Positions 55,062-64,000 of a DNA stretch of 64,000 bases are shown piece by piece; the first letter of the stretch is position 1, and every line of letters begins with the position of its first letter. The notes under the pieces were generated by a model that ran no database searches, was not told the origin of the DNA, and saw nothing but the letters and a program-made list of their open reading frames with translations. The translations under genes and the position numbers were made by a program. Source of the stretch: Nodosilinea sp. FACHB-141 (lineage in GTDB: Bacteria > Cyanobacteriota > Cyanobacteriia > Phormidesmidales > Phormidesmidaceae); the NCBI RefSeq assembly GCF_014696135.1, contig NZ_JACJPP010000021.1:124001-188000 (forward strand), read 5' to 3'.

Positions 55062-56345
55062 TTACTTTTGCGCCGGCTGTAGCGCCAGCACCACATCGCC
55101 CTCTAAAGGCCATCTCTGGGGTGCCACCAAGGCATAGAACAACGCTTCGTAGCGATCGATCGCCCGTTTGGCTGAATAATGCTCCAAAGCATACTGTCGC
55201 CCGCGACGAGCTAGCAGCGCTGCCGTTTCAGGCCGGTGGTACAGCTCAAGGATGCCCTTGGCTAGAGCCGTAGGGTTCTCGGGTTCGACCACCAGGCCGC
55301 CACCGCTGGCCAGCACCGCCTGGGCCGCTGTGCCGTGGGCCGGCACAGAAGCCAGAATCGGTCGTCCACTAGCTAGCAGCACCTGAGTTTTAGACGGCAT
55401 GTTGAAGCCTACTACACCGTGCTTCTGCAAGATTAGCCCCACATCGGCAGCCGCCAGCATATCAGGCAATTCAGCGCGGGGCACAAAGGGCAACAGCGAC
55501 ACGTTCGTCAGCCCCAGCTGCTGGCAAAAGCGATCTAGCGCCTCTAGCTGCTTGCCTTCGCCGACAATCACCATTTGAATGTCTGGGTAAGCTCTCAGCG
55601 CCTGGGCCGCTCGAATCGCCGTTCGAATTCCTTGAGTCTCAGCGATGTTGCCGGTGTAGAGCACCACAAACTTGTTTTGCAGCCCGTGGCAGCGGCGAAA
55701 CTCACTGCTGGCCTGGGGCCGAGGGGCAATAAAGTCGACATCCACCCAATTAGAAACCGGCACCATCTTGGCGTCGGGCACGCCCTTGGCCAGGAGATTG
55801 TCGCGAAAACCCTGGGCAATGACGGTGATGCGAGTGGCATTTTGGTAGGCAAACTTTTCTAGTACCTCAAACAGGCGAATTGCCCAGGCATTAGTTAGCA
55901 GCCCCGTCTGGACAGCGGCTTCCGGCAAAATGTCTTGCAAATTCAGCACGCTGGGGCACTGAAACAGCAGCTTGAGGGCGGCCACCGGCAGACAAGCCGG
56001 CAAAGAAGGGCTGGCGTTGAGAATGACATCGGGTCGCCAGCCTCGTAGGGCGGGCCAGAGGCTGAGGGTAATAAAGCTCGATTCCAGCAGCAACCGCCCC
56101 ACCAGGCCCCGCCTGGCATTAGCTAGCACAAAGCAGCGCTGAATAAGGACGCCGTTGCGCTCTTCAGTGGCGTAGAGCCGCCCACGATATTGAGGATAAA
56201 TACTGCGCTCGGGGTAGTTGGGCATAGCGGTTACTACCCGCACCTGGTGCCCTCTAGCAACTAGCCCCTCTGCTAACTCCGTCATCAAGGGCGCAATGCC
56301 GATGGGTTCAGGATAGTAATTATAGGAATAAATTAGAATTCGCAT
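55062..56345 (-). CDS. Glycosyltransferase family 4, WcaI/WbuB-like
   Basis: ATG 56345 (MRILIYSYNYYPEPIGIAPL) gives 427 aa; the longer frame is unsupported. The opening is typical of WcaI-type colanic-acid transferases (PLMTELAEGLVARGHQV). The donor half has VVLYTGNIAETQGIRTAI, VIVGEGKQLEAL and VGFNMPSKTQVLLASGRP. It resembles the first GT of the island (29711) in type, but stands alone, on the opposite strand and GC-rich, so it may belong to the ancestral EPS set. Confidence 0.88.
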   Translation of the reverse strand: MRILIYSYNYYPEPIGIAPLMTELAEGLVARGHQVRVVTAMPNYPERSIYPQYRGRLYATEERNGVLIQRCFVLANARRGLVGRLLLESSFITLSLWPALRGWRPDVILNASPSLPACLPVAALKLLFQCPSVLNLQDILPEAAVQTGLLTNAWAIRLFEVLEKFAYQNATRITVIAQGFRDNLLAKGVPDAKMVPVSNWVDVDFIAPRPQASSEFRRCHGLQNKFVVLYTGNIAETQGIRTAIRAAQALRAYPDIQMVIVGEGKQLEALDRFCQQLGLTNVSLLPFVPRAELPDMLAAADVGLILQKHGVVGFNMPSKTQVLLASGRPILASVPAHGTAAQAVLASGGGLVVEPENPTALAKGILELYHRPETAALLARRGRQYALEHYSAKRAIDRYEALFYALVAPQRWPLEGDVVLALQPAQK

Positions 56346-56756
56346 CGACAACGCCTGCTCCAGAAAACCACGGACACAACAGCTGTGTTGGGGCAAAAGA
56401 TGACTAGGGTGAGTCTGAGTGAAAGCGGGTCTACGCCCTAACCTGGGGTGGCTTGCTTCTACTAGACTGAGGGCAAGCGCCGCTATCCGGAAGCATTGAG
56501 GCTTTGTTCATTAAATGTTGACACATCGCCCAATTTCGCCCCATGGAAACTTTAGCCTGTAAGTCTGGCCCCATATGGTCAACAATGGCCAAAATTGCTG
56601 ACTGATCGCTAATTTGAGCGCCTAGTTATCAATAGATCCAGCATACCCAGAGGAGCTGGGCTAGTTAATGAGTAAATTCACAGAAAAGATGGCGCTTGGC
56701 GTAACCAGCCAGGCCAGACTGAGCGGTTTACGAATATTGTTCTGCTAGGTCTTCCG
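56346..56756. other. Divergent promoter region GT4 / CIA30
   Basis: 411 bases between divergent genes. A small CCCAG/CTGGG hairpin (56647-56661) and AT-rich patches near 56510 and 56665 are visible. No gene or strong promoter pair can be named. Confidence 0.4.
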
Positions 56757-57833
56757 ATGGTTTGGAACCCCCTCAGGTTGTTAAAAACCTTGATTCACTT
56801 TGAGGTCGCTGGGCCTTTGAGTAGAGGACTGCGCAACTTACCCGGCATGACGGACTCAGGTATCCCTATGACCCAGGCTTTAGACACCAACAATTTAGTT
56901 CCAGTAGCCGGAAAACAGATGCTGTGGCTGCCGGGAGCCGCTGTGAAAGTCGCTGAGGCTCTCACTAAATCGGTAGCCTCCCTCGACTACGGAGTCACCA
57001 CTGAGTCAGAGCCCTCGCTGGTGAATACACCCCTGGTCATTTGGCCAGGGCCGGAGGCTGGTTTAGAACTTGGCCCCCTGCTCGAAGATCTGAAGCAACG
57101 GGCCGTCTACCAGGAAGCCACCCTGATCAATTTTCGTCAGCCCGACCCGGCGATCGCAGCTCTCTGGGGCAGTTTAGACGATGGCGTCATGGGTGGAGTC
57201 AGCGCTAGCCAGGTGCGATGGCGGGAGGGGCTGAGGTTTGTGGGGGAGGTGTCTACGGCCAACAGCGGTGGGTTTGCCTCGATTCGCACTCGCAACCTTG
57301 AGCCGCCGCTGAACCTGGGGCAGTGGCAAGGTACAGTGCTCTCTGCCCAAGGCGACGGCCAGCGCTATAAGTGGATTTTGCGCGACACCTCTGGCTGGGA
57401 TAGCCTCGCCTACTGCCGATCTTTTGATATTGAGGCAGACCGACTGAGCACGGTAAGAACGCCGTTTTTGGAAATGGTTGCTACTCGCCGCGCTCGTACA
57501 GTGCCAGAGGCTAGCCCCCTCAACCCAGCCCAGTTGTATTCTATGCAGCTGATGCTGAGCAAGTTTGAGTACGACGGTGAATTAAACCCGGCGTTTCAAC
57601 CCGGTGCATTTGAGCTAACGGTGCAGAGTCTTGGGGTCTATCGACAGGGTCCAAAGCCGTTAGTCATACTGCCCAGGGAAAATACGGCTGAATGTGCACA
57701 GCTGCTAACAGCGGCGAGGCTAACAGGGGTAATTCGCCAGGGAGAGAGCTTTGCAACGATTGGAGCCGCTGACAAGCTGCCGCCGGAGGTTGAGCCAGCC
57801 GTGATCAAGGCAGTTTTTGAGGTTTTCAGTTAA
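56757..57833 (+). CDS. CIA30-domain protein
   Basis: A 358-aa protein. The CIA30 domain (complex I intermediate-associated protein 30 family) covers about residues 120-285: WGSLDDGVMGGVSASQVRW, NSGGFASIRTRNLEPPLNL and the KFEYDGELNP region with a jelly-roll-like pattern. Flanking parts resemble the dinucleotide-fold portions often fused to it in cyanobacteria, in reduced form. CIA30 homologues assist NDH-1 or photosystem assembly in some systems; the role here is inferred only. A bidirectional terminator follows. Confidence 0.82.
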   Translation: MVWNPLRLLKTLIHFEVAGPLSRGLRNLPGMTDSGIPMTQALDTNNLVPVAGKQMLWLPGAAVKVAEALTKSVASLDYGVTTESEPSLVNTPLVIWPGPEAGLELGPLLEDLKQRAVYQEATLINFRQPDPAIAALWGSLDDGVMGGVSASQVRWREGLRFVGEVSTANSGGFASIRTRNLEPPLNLGQWQGTVLSAQGDGQRYKWILRDTSGWDSLAYCRSFDIEADRLSTVRTPFLEMVATRRARTVPEASPLNPAQLYSMQLMLSKFEYDGELNPAFQPGAFELTVQSLGVYRQGPKPLVILPRENTAECAQLLTAARLTGVIRQGESFATIGAADKLPPEVEPAVIKAVFEVFS

Positions 57834-57840
57834 ACAACTA

Positions 57841-57885
57841 AAAACCTGTGGCTTAACGGAAGTCTCTGTCAGGCCACAGGCTTTT
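57841..57885. terminator. Bidirectional terminator between convergent genes
   Basis: CCTGTGGC (57845-57852) pairs with GCCACAGG (57873-57880). AAAA precedes and CTTTT follows, so a U-run is present on either strand. It serves both the CIA30 gene and the DUF3318 gene. Confidence 0.75.
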
Positions 57886-57902
57886 GGACTGTAAGAAAGG
57901 AA

Positions 57903-58556
57903 TTAGTAGGCCGATCGCATGTCGCCGCGTTCAGCTCGGGCGCTTTCTTTGGCTTTAGCGGCGCTCTTTTTGAGGGCTTCGAGACGCTTGATGTAGCGAT
58001 CGCGCTGACGCTTCTTGGGAGTTTGCTCAATTAAGGTTTTGAGGGCGCTGCCCAGGCTCTTGTAGGCGTTGGGCAGGGTGTAGCCAAAGCGCGTGGCAAT
58101 GGCGATCGCCCGCTCGTCAGCGGTGATGCTTTCTTGCAGCGTCTTCTGGTTGTTGTTGCGCTTGTAGAGCCGCCAGCTGGAAAATCCGCAAAGCCCCAAG
58201 GCCAGCATGAGCAGCAGCCCATCCTGCACCCACAGTTCCCCCACGGCGCCACCAAGACCAATAGCTAGAGCCGCCATCTCCCAACCGTCGCGGGGAATGG
58301 TGTCGTTCTGAATGCGGCCAACCTCATGCCAAAACAGCAGGTTGCGCTGGTCTAGAGCTAGCTGCTCCCACTTAATCAGATCGACTTGAATTTCGACCTG
58401 GTCTTTGCCCAGCTCCTCGCAGGTGATCAGCGGTGGGGTGACATCAATGGCTGACTCCACCGTCACCCAGCTCTGAAGCTCTGGGGGCAGCAGACTTCTC
58501 AGACGGCGAAGCTCACCCATATCGGCGCGGGCAGTGGCGGTGGCGTACGAGGTCAT
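57903..58556 (-). CDS. DUF3318 membrane protein
   Basis: A 217-aa protein of the cyanobacterial DUF3318 family. The N-terminal part (ELRRLRSLLPPELQSWV) is helical. Two hydrophobic segments (about residues 92-128, IGLGGAVGELWV and LLLMLALGLCGF) insert in the membrane. A basic helical C-terminus (KKRQRDRYIKRLEALKKSAAKAKE) follows. Function is unknown. Confidence 0.82.
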   Translation of the reverse strand: MTSYATATARADMGELRRLRSLLPPELQSWVTVESAIDVTPPLITCEELGKDQVEIQVDLIKWEQLALDQRNLLFWHEVGRIQNDTIPRDGWEMAALAIGLGGAVGELWVQDGLLLMLALGLCGFSSWRLYKRNNNQKTLQESITADERAIAIATRFGYTLPNAYKSLGSALKTLIEQTPKKRQRDRYIKRLEALKKSAAKAKESARAERGDMRSAY

Positions 58557-58673
58557 GGAGATTACGGGGGTGACAACAAATCAAATTTATTAATAGATCC
58601 TACCTTAAACCTTTTTAGTCAAGGGACGGTTATCCGCTCTCGGGATTGGTGGGGAGGAAAGCGTTGGGCTAGG

Positions 58674-59291
58674 CTAATAGCTGGCTGATATCAAAATCTG
58701 ATCCACGGAAAGGTTGAGGCACGGGAAAGTGCTTGATTCGAGCGCTTGGTTGCTGACAAACCGCTGCATTTGGTATTCGCCCTCAATGAGCTGACAAAGG
58801 GTGATGGTGGGCTGTTTGGGCTGACCGATGTAGCGCACGGCTCCCAAAGCCCGATAGTCCACAATCCAGTATTCCTGAACACCCATGGCTTCGTACTCCA
58901 CGAGTTTATGGCCGTAATCGTCGCGCCAGTTGGTGCTGACCACTTCAATCAGCAAGGGTACCGTTTTGCCAAACTGCACAGTGGAAGCACTTTCCCAGAG
59001 GGGTTCGTGCGCTAGCTCACGCTTATCGAGCACAATCACATCGGGGCAATAGCCCGACTCGGGCTGCTGAGGCTTGATTAACCCGCTTTTAGGAATGGTG
59101 TAGGGCAGGTTTTGCTGCCGAAAGTGCAGGGTTAACTCTTCAGCCAAAAAGGCACCGATAAGTTCGTGGGCTCCGGTGGGCTGCATTTCAATAACGTACC
59201 CGCTGTAGAGTTCGTACTGACCACCGCTTTCAGGAATCCATTGGATAAATTCCTCGAAACTCATGGCGCGGGTGTTGGTGGCTTGAACCAT
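58674..59291 (-). CDS. Uma2 family PD-(D/E)XK-fold protein
   Basis: ATG 59291 (MVQATNTRAMSFEEFIQWIPE) gives 205 aa and avoids overlap with dusB; a longer start at 59312 exists. The nuclease-fold core shows SGYCPDVIVLDKRE and VPLLIEVVSTNWRDDYGHKLVEYEAMGVQEYWIVD, the family's D-ExV pattern. Uma2 proteins are heavily expanded in cyanobacteria and their targets are mostly unknown. It probably follows dusB on one transcript. Confidence 0.88.
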   Translation of the reverse strand: MVQATNTRAMSFEEFIQWIPESGGQYELYSGYVIEMQPTGAHELIGAFLAEELTLHFRQQNLPYTIPKSGLIKPQQPESGYCPDVIVLDKRELAHEPLWESASTVQFGKTVPLLIEVVSTNWRDDYGHKLVEYEAMGVQEYWIVDYRALGAVRYIGQPKQPTITLCQLIEGEYQMQRFVSNQALESSTFPCLNLSVDQILISASY

Positions 59292-59308
59292 GATGATTCC
59301 ACTAAAAG

Positions 59309-60385
59309 TCACATTAAAGGGGCCAATGTCTCGGGGTCTACGAGGGCAGTCGCCTCTCGCTGCTCTATTGTGCTGTCGAGCTGAGCGATCGCCCTATCTA
59401 ACAGATCATAGCCAGCTTCCACCGCATCAATCTGGCAAAGCTGCTGGCGGAGGGGAGCGGCTCCCTCAAAACCTTTGACATACCAGGCCATGTGCTTGCG
59501 GGCCTGGTGAATGCCCTTCTGACCTTTGTACTGCCACAGCAGCCCCAGGTGCTCGCGGGCACAGCGCAGCAGCTCCACTGAGGTAGGCGCCGCAGGGACG
59601 ATGCCGGTTTTTAAGAATCCGTCGATTTCACCCACCAAAAAGGGGTAGCCCAGAGTCCCCCGTGAGCACATCACCCCATCGGCCCCAGTTTCTTTTAGGC
59701 AGCGCACCGCTGACTCCACTGAGACAATATCGCCGTTAGCAATCACCGGAATTGAGAGGGACGCCTTGACTCGGGCAATCCAATCCCAGCGGGCAGGGCC
59801 GTGGTAGCCCTGACTACGGGTGCGACCGTGGAGGGTGAGCATTTGAGCCCCAGCCGCCTCCATGCGGCGGGCAAATTCGATCGCGTTGATGTGGTCATCA
59901 TCCCAGCCCAGGCGAGTTTTGACGGTGACAGGTACGGGCACCGCCTCAGCCACAGTGCGCACGATCGCTTCAGCTATCTCGGGCTGGCGCAGCAGCGACG
60001 ACCCGCCGCCTTTTTTGGTGATTTTGTTCACCGGGCAGCCCATGTTGATATCGATGGTTTTAGCTCCCTCGGCGACAGCTTTGCTAGCGGCAGCAGCCAT
60101 AAAGTCGGGGCGACAGTCAAACAGCTGAATAGATATGGGCTGCTCGCGATCGCCAATATCCATAATCTTCTCCAGCTGCTGGGCATGGCAAACCCCAGTG
60201 GCCTGCACCATCTCGGTGTAGAGCATCGAGACTGGCGCGTAGCGACGCACTAGCTGACGAAAGGCGCGATCGGTCACGCCCGAGAGGGGGGCCTGGAGCA
60301 CCCGGCTCTGGATAGTTACCGAGCCGATCACCAGGGGCGATCGCAGCCGCTGCAAGAGCGTGGAGGAGAGAGAAACCATGACCAT
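59309..60385 (-). CDS. dusB: tRNA-dihydrouridine synthase
   Basis: FMN enzyme reducing uridine to dihydrouridine in tRNA D loops; 358 aa. Landmarks are LQAPLSGVTDRAFRQL, the DINMGCPVNKITKKGGGSSLL block with catalytic Cys, VKTRLGWDDDH, LTLHGRTRSQGY and VIANGDIVSVESA. The pattern matches the DusB group. It lies 12 bases after the cyclase gene on the same strand. Confidence 0.93.
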   Translation of the reverse strand: MVMVSLSSTLLQRLRSPLVIGSVTIQSRVLQAPLSGVTDRAFRQLVRRYAPVSMLYTEMVQATGVCHAQQLEKIMDIGDREQPISIQLFDCRPDFMAAAASKAVAEGAKTIDINMGCPVNKITKKGGGSSLLRQPEIAEAIVRTVAEAVPVPVTVKTRLGWDDDHINAIEFARRMEAAGAQMLTLHGRTRSQGYHGPARWDWIARVKASLSIPVIANGDIVSVESAVRCLKETGADGVMCSRGTLGYPFLVGEIDGFLKTGIVPAAPTSVELLRCAREHLGLLWQYKGQKGIHQARKHMAWYVKGFEGAAPLRQQLCQIDAVEAGYDLLDRAIAQLDSTIEQREATALVDPETLAPLM

Positions 60386-60397
60386 CCAAATACTTGA

Positions 60398-61951
60398 CTA
60401 GAGCTTGCCCACCAGCCAGTAGGTGAGCATTTGGCCGCGGCCCTTAACTGCCACGTAGCCGCGCTGCTCAAACTGAAACTGGTCTTTCAGCCTTTCGTAC
60501 AGGTCGGGGGTGACCTGAATGCGCTGGGCTTCTCCAGTGGCTTCCATGCGGCTGGCAATGTTGACGGTGTCACCCCACAGGTCGTAGGCAAATTTACGTC
60601 GCCCGATTACCCCAGCCACTACCGGACCGGTGTTAATGCCTACTCGAATCTGAAAGGTCTTGCCGTCGGGGCGGGGAAACTGCTTGATAGCATCGCAGAT
60701 GTCGAGGGCAAACTGGGCGATCGCAGCGGCATGGTCGTCGTTGGGAGAGGGCAGGCCCCCAGCCACCATGTAGGCATCGCCAATGGTTTTAATTTTTTCT
60801 AGCCGATGAAACTCAGCCAGCTGATCAAACATCGAAAACACTTCGTTAAGCAGCTTGACCAGCTCGCGCGGCGTCATCTCGCTAGAGGCGGCGGTAAAGT
60901 CAACTAGATCGGCGAATAGTACGCTGATCTGGTCGAGGCTTTCGGCAATGGTGCGTGCCCCGCCTTTGAGGCGCTGAGCAATGCGATAGGGCAGAATGTT
61001 GACCAGCAGGCGATCGGCCTGCTGCCGCTGCTGGCGCAGCTCAGTCTCCATTTGGCGGCGTTCGCTGATGTCGTGGACAATGCCTTCATAGTGCAGGAAG
61101 GTGCCCGCTTTATCCCACACCTTCCAAATGTCTTCGCTCACCCAAAAGGTCGTGCCGTCTTTGCGAAACACCTCCGACTCGGCGTCGGTAATTTTGTCAA
61201 AGCGATCGAGATATACCGTCAGTTCATCACGGCGCTTGGGCTGGAGGTAGATTTGGCGACTGATGTCTTCGACGGTGGTCACCATTTCTGGGGCCGACCC
61301 ATAGCCATAGAGGCGAGCCATGGAGGGGTTGACGCTGAGCAGCTGCCCCGTAGCCGAGGCCTTAAAAATACCCACCGTCGCATTTTCAAAAATGCTGCGG
61401 TAGTTCATCTCGGCCGAAATCAGCGCCTGCTCCATCTGGGTGCGTTCCTGCACCTCTTGGATGAGGAGCGCATTTTGCTGGCTGAGCTGCTGCCGCTGCT
61501 GGGCCAACCGCAGCTGGTTTTGCACCCGCACCAGCACTTCCTGCACCGCAAAGGGTTTGGTGATGTAGTCAGTAGCCCCAACTTGAAACGCTTTGACCTT
61601 GTCTACCGAATCTATTAGAGAACTCAGAACAATCACCGGTATCTCGGCGGTGAGTGGGTTGTGCTTGAGCTGCTGACACAGGGAGTAGCCATCCATGTCG
61701 GGCAGCAAAATATCGAGCAGCACCAGCCCTGGGCGTCCTGCTGAGATCAGCGCGATCGCCTGCTGTCCACTTTCAGCCACCTGAATTCGGTACCCCTGCT
61801 GGCTCAAGAGCCGCTGCAGCAGGCACGATGTCTCGGCATCGTCATCGACGATGACTAAATCAATGGCAATGGGGGCATCATCCACAGCACGGGGGCAGGG
61901 CAGACTAGGGGATTGGTCTAAGCATACGGGTATTGAGCCGAAACGATGCAC
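60398..61951 (-). CDS. Response regulator with PAS and class III adenylate/guanylate cyclase domains
   Basis: A 517-aa soluble signalling protein. A receiver domain (about residues 30-150) has the acidic pocket VDDDAE and phospho-acceptor D80 (LLDILLPDMDG). A short coiled coil and a PAS/PAC domain (about 180-300, YRSIFENATVGIF) follow, then the cyclase domain (about 335-515) with VLFADLVDFT, KIKTIGDAYMVAGG and YDLWGDTVNIASRM. Metal Asp residues and a Lys consistent with ATP specificity are visible. It would make cAMP in response to phosphorylation and a PAS signal. No histidine kinase is adjacent. Confidence 0.92.
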   Translation of the reverse strand: MHRFGSIPVCLDQSPSLPCPRAVDDAPIAIDLVIVDDDAETSCLLQRLLSQQGYRIQVAESGQQAIALISAGRPGLVLLDILLPDMDGYSLCQQLKHNPLTAEIPVIVLSSLIDSVDKVKAFQVGATDYITKPFAVQEVLVRVQNQLRLAQQRQQLSQQNALLIQEVQERTQMEQALISAEMNYRSIFENATVGIFKASATGQLLSVNPSMARLYGYGSAPEMVTTVEDISRQIYLQPKRRDELTVYLDRFDKITDAESEVFRKDGTTFWVSEDIWKVWDKAGTFLHYEGIVHDISERRQMETELRQQRQQADRLLVNILPYRIAQRLKGGARTIAESLDQISVLFADLVDFTAASSEMTPRELVKLLNEVFSMFDQLAEFHRLEKIKTIGDAYMVAGGLPSPNDDHAAAIAQFALDICDAIKQFPRPDGKTFQIRVGINTGPVVAGVIGRRKFAYDLWGDTVNIASRMEATGEAQRIQVTPDLYERLKDQFQFEQRGYVAVKGRGQMLTYWLVGKL

Positions 61952-62027
61952 CGGATCTACACCCTGGGCACTAGGGTAACGCCATCGTGCCAGAGGGTGT
62001 GCTCAAAGGAGAATGATTGATGGCTAG

Positions 62028-63116
62028 CTACCGCACCTTAAGCGCGCCACCACGGTTGCGGTAGCCCGTCACCAAGCCCTGGCGAAAGGTAACTTCGCCG
62101 TCTGAAAAGTGAAACACTTCTTCGCAGCTGTTGTCGTTGCGGCTAATGGCCACCGGGGTTTGCCCCTCGGCCCGCAGCACTTCAGTGCGACTGGAGCCCA
62201 TGGTCCAAAACTCGGCAGCAGTTTGACCGGGGAGCAGGGCCGGGGGTTGCGCCGACACCTTAAGGTTTTGGTCAGAGTTGAGGTAGCCAATCACCTGGCC
62301 ATTTTCGAACAGCACCGAGCTTTTGCCGTAGTACAAGGTGGTAAAACCGTTCGAGGTGTATTGCTCTTGGCGAGTGGGTGTGCCCTGGAGCCGCAACACG
62401 TCGGTTTCGGTAGATCCTAAGGTCCAGTTGTCCTGGGGCGCACTGACTGAAACCACCACGTCGCCGTCGGCTAGGACCTGGAGGTTGCCGTCGGGGTTGT
62501 CGTACTGCTTCACGTAGCCGTTGTGCAGCTCAACGATGCTGTTGCCGTAGCGCAGGGTTTGCTGACAAGCCCCCTGGTACTGCATGGTTTGGGAAGGTGC
62601 TCCCTGAATTGCTGTTACCAAATCGCGATCGGAGCCTAAGGTCCAGTAGTTTTTTTGGTCAGGGGCGCGGCTGGCCCGGTTACCCACATTGCTTTGGGCA
62701 TACTGCAAGTTGCGCTCGTACTCGACGACTTTTTGCTTGGCTAGATCCGCATTAGTGTGGCCATTGGGTACCGCTCGCATGTAGGCGATCGCCCGCTGCC
62801 AGAGAATGACCACCTCAGCCCACTCTTCGCTAAACTCTGCGCTTTGGGTGAGCTGTGCCGCTTTCATGGCCTGCTCAGAGCCCTGACGAAACGCATCATT
62901 GTTAACGGACACAGCAGCGCGAGCGGGCAGCCACGACCAGGTGCGCTCTTGGGGATTAAGAAATATAAAACCAGCGGCGATGCCGAGGCCTACCGATAGC
63001 CCAACCGCACTCCAAGTCAGCCGTTCTCGCAGGGTTTGCCCCGGTCGCTTGAGTACAAAACTGTACAGGGTTTGAGGATTTTGCCCGTCTAGCTCAGGAT
63101 GGCTACGTTTAGTCAT
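62028..63116 (-). CDS. Membrane-anchored protein with three tandem repeat domains
   Basis: ATG 63116 (MTKRSHPELDGQNPQ) gives 362 aa. One membrane helix (about residues 33-55) is followed by a helical segment (about 75-140) and three related units of about 60 residues. Each begins (F/Y/N)WT(L/M)GS, then xxEVLRxQGxP, and ends with GxVxGYxN...LKV. The units resemble small repeats seen in cyanobacterial secreted proteins. They should lie in the periplasm. Function is unknown. Confidence 0.72.
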   Translation of the reverse strand: MTKRSHPELDGQNPQTLYSFVLKRPGQTLRERLTWSAVGLSVGLGIAAGFIFLNPQERTWSWLPARAAVSVNNDAFRQGSEQAMKAAQLTQSAEFSEEWAEVVILWQRAIAYMRAVPNGHTNADLAKQKVVEYERNLQYAQSNVGNRASRAPDQKNYWTLGSDRDLVTAIQGAPSQTMQYQGACQQTLRYGNSIVELHNGYVKQYDNPDGNLQVLADGDVVVSVSAPQDNWTLGSTETDVLRLQGTPTRQEQYTSNGFTTLYYGKSSVLFENGQVIGYLNSDQNLKVSAQPPALLPGQTAAEFWTMGSSRTEVLRAEGQTPVAISRNDNSCEEVFHFSDGEVTFRQGLVTGYRNRGGALKVR

Positions 63117-63438
63117 AGGGATTAAGGAGGAGTGAACAACCCCAGTACCAGTCTGTGGGCTAAGGGCCACAGCAGAACTCGTCTGGAGCTTCCGTTAAGG
63201 ATCAAAACCTAAGGAGATATGCAGAGAATAGGAGAGGATAAAGCCCCAGGATAACGCCGGAGAGCGCAGAATTAGTATGGGTATATTTAGCCAAACGGCG
63301 GAACCTTTAGTCCTCGCCCAAGCTATCTCACAAAACTGGACTATGATTTTAGGCTTTCTTTAGTTTACGGAAGCTTATTTAAATTGCCCGTCTGAGTCAA
63401 ACTCCCACCACCTCCACCTCACTATTTCCTGATCTCCC
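63117..63438. other. Divergent intergenic region before recJ
   Basis: 322 bases between divergent genes, probably holding both promoters. An AT-rich patch (63345-63385) precedes recJ. No gene, repeat or hairpin of note is seen. Confidence 0.4.
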
Positions 63439-64000
63439 ATGGATGCCCTACCGCTGCGCTGGAACCTGCCCAAGGCGGATGCCGCCCCTGAAAGCTGGGT
63501 AGCGACAGTAGCTCGGGCAGTTCCAGGAACAACGCCGCCCCGCTGGCTGGCCCAGGTGCTGTGGCAGCGACAGCTAGGTTCTACAGAACCGCTGGAGGGC
63601 TGGCTGAACCCGGCTCTCTACCAGCCCACCCCCGCTAGCACCCTGGGGCCAGCAATGGCGATCGCCGTCAGCCGCCTCAAGCAGGCGATCGCCACTGAGG
63701 AAAAAGTAGCAATCTGGGGAGACTTTGACGCCGATGGGGTAACCTCTACCGCCGTACTGTGGGATGGGCTGGGGCAGCTGATCCCTAAGGGCGATCGCCT
63801 CACCTATTTCATCCCCAACCGCCTCAGTGAATCCCACGGGCTGTCGCAGCGGGGCCTTGACCATTTGGCTGAGTGGGGTGCAACCCTGCTGGTGACCTGC
63901 GACACCGGCAGCACCAGCGGCACTGAGATTGCCTACGCCAAGACTCTGGGCCTGGAGGTGATCGTCACCGACCACCACACTCTGCCAGAAGACGACATTG
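63439..64000 (+). CDS. recJ: Single-stranded-DNA exonuclease RecJ, 5' part
   Basis: The first 187 residues of a DHH-family exonuclease, cut by the window end. DFDADG (residues 95-100) and TDHHTLPED with DHH at 178-180 are catalytic motifs. The Cys-Asp-Thr-Gly segment near 154-157 (TCDTG) and the N-terminal WNLP, GWLNP phrases fit cyanobacterial RecJ. It acts in recombination and mismatch repair as a 5'-3' ssDNA nuclease. Confidence 0.9.
   Translation, partial: MDALPLRWNLPKADAAPESWVATVARAVPGTTPPRWLAQVLWQRQLGSTEPLEGWLNPALYQPTPASTLGPAMAIAVSRLKQAIATEEKVAIWGDFDADGVTSTAVLWDGLGQLIPKGDRLTYFIPNRLSESHGLSQRGLDHLAEWGATLLVTCDTGSTSGTEIAYAKTLGLEVIVTDHHTLPEDDI

Noticed and set aside
59801..60253. 150-codon plus-strand frame in dusB
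   Set aside because: Shadow of dusB, which keeps every family motif on the minus strand.

Overview
The window is cyanobacterial chromosome. GCGATCGC (HIP1) octamers recur through most of it, and it carries cyanobacterial signature genes: RNase E with an arginine-rich C-terminal tail, the asd-dapA-rnj run, tig-clpP-clpX, DUF3318, a CIA30 protein and an EGY-type M50 protease. A filamentous Leptolyngbya/Nodosilinea-like lineage is my guess; there is no rRNA here to test it.

Layout. 1-420: a terminator, then tRNA-Leu(UAG) on the minus strand with a perfect 17-bp terminator hairpin. 523-1617: a DUF2235 hydrolase pseudogene with one nonsense codon and three frameshifts. 1685-9626 (minus): asd, dapA, rnj, then rne-rnhB behind a leader of about 500 nt; this is lysine/cell-wall precursor synthesis next to the two main mRNA-decay endonucleases. 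9931-14524 (plus): trigger factor, ClpP, ClpX and an alpha/beta hydrolase. 14606-15275: a MntA/HepT toxin-antitoxin pair. 15308-21936: bioA, a membrane pentapeptide-repeat protein, an EGY-like site-2 protease, a 2OG-Fe(II) oxygenase and a parvulin-like isomerase.

22074-51370 (plus) is the main feature: a polysaccharide island of about 29 kb. It starts with a Wza-like OPX protein, a Wzc-like tyrosine kinase, a predicted outer-membrane beta-barrel with a very long Ala/Pro-rich linker, and a secreted protein of unknown function. After an 880-bp non-coding stretch come a GT4, a small zinc-ribbon-like protein, a Wzm/Wzt ABC exporter with a C-terminal extension typical of carbohydrate recognition, ten more glycosyltransferases, four methyltransferases, a PAPS-type sulfotransferase and an O-antigen polymerase/ligase-like membrane protein. 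From about 33.3 kb the DNA becomes visibly AT-richer and HIP1-poor, which suggests transfer. Twelve perfect ATAG units abut the start codon of the GT4 gene at 34808; this looks like a slipped-strand phase-variation switch, the most striking regulatory signal in the window.

51372-64000 returns to ordinary genes: UbiD, a DUF4333 lipoprotein, an orphan ExbB/TolQ-like protein, a further GT4, CIA30 and DUF3318 proteins around a bidirectional terminator, a Uma2 nuclease-fold protein, DusB, a receiver-PAS-adenylate cyclase, a membrane-anchored triple-repeat protein and the 5' part of recJ, cut by the window edge.

All functions are inferred from motifs read by eye; no database search was run.
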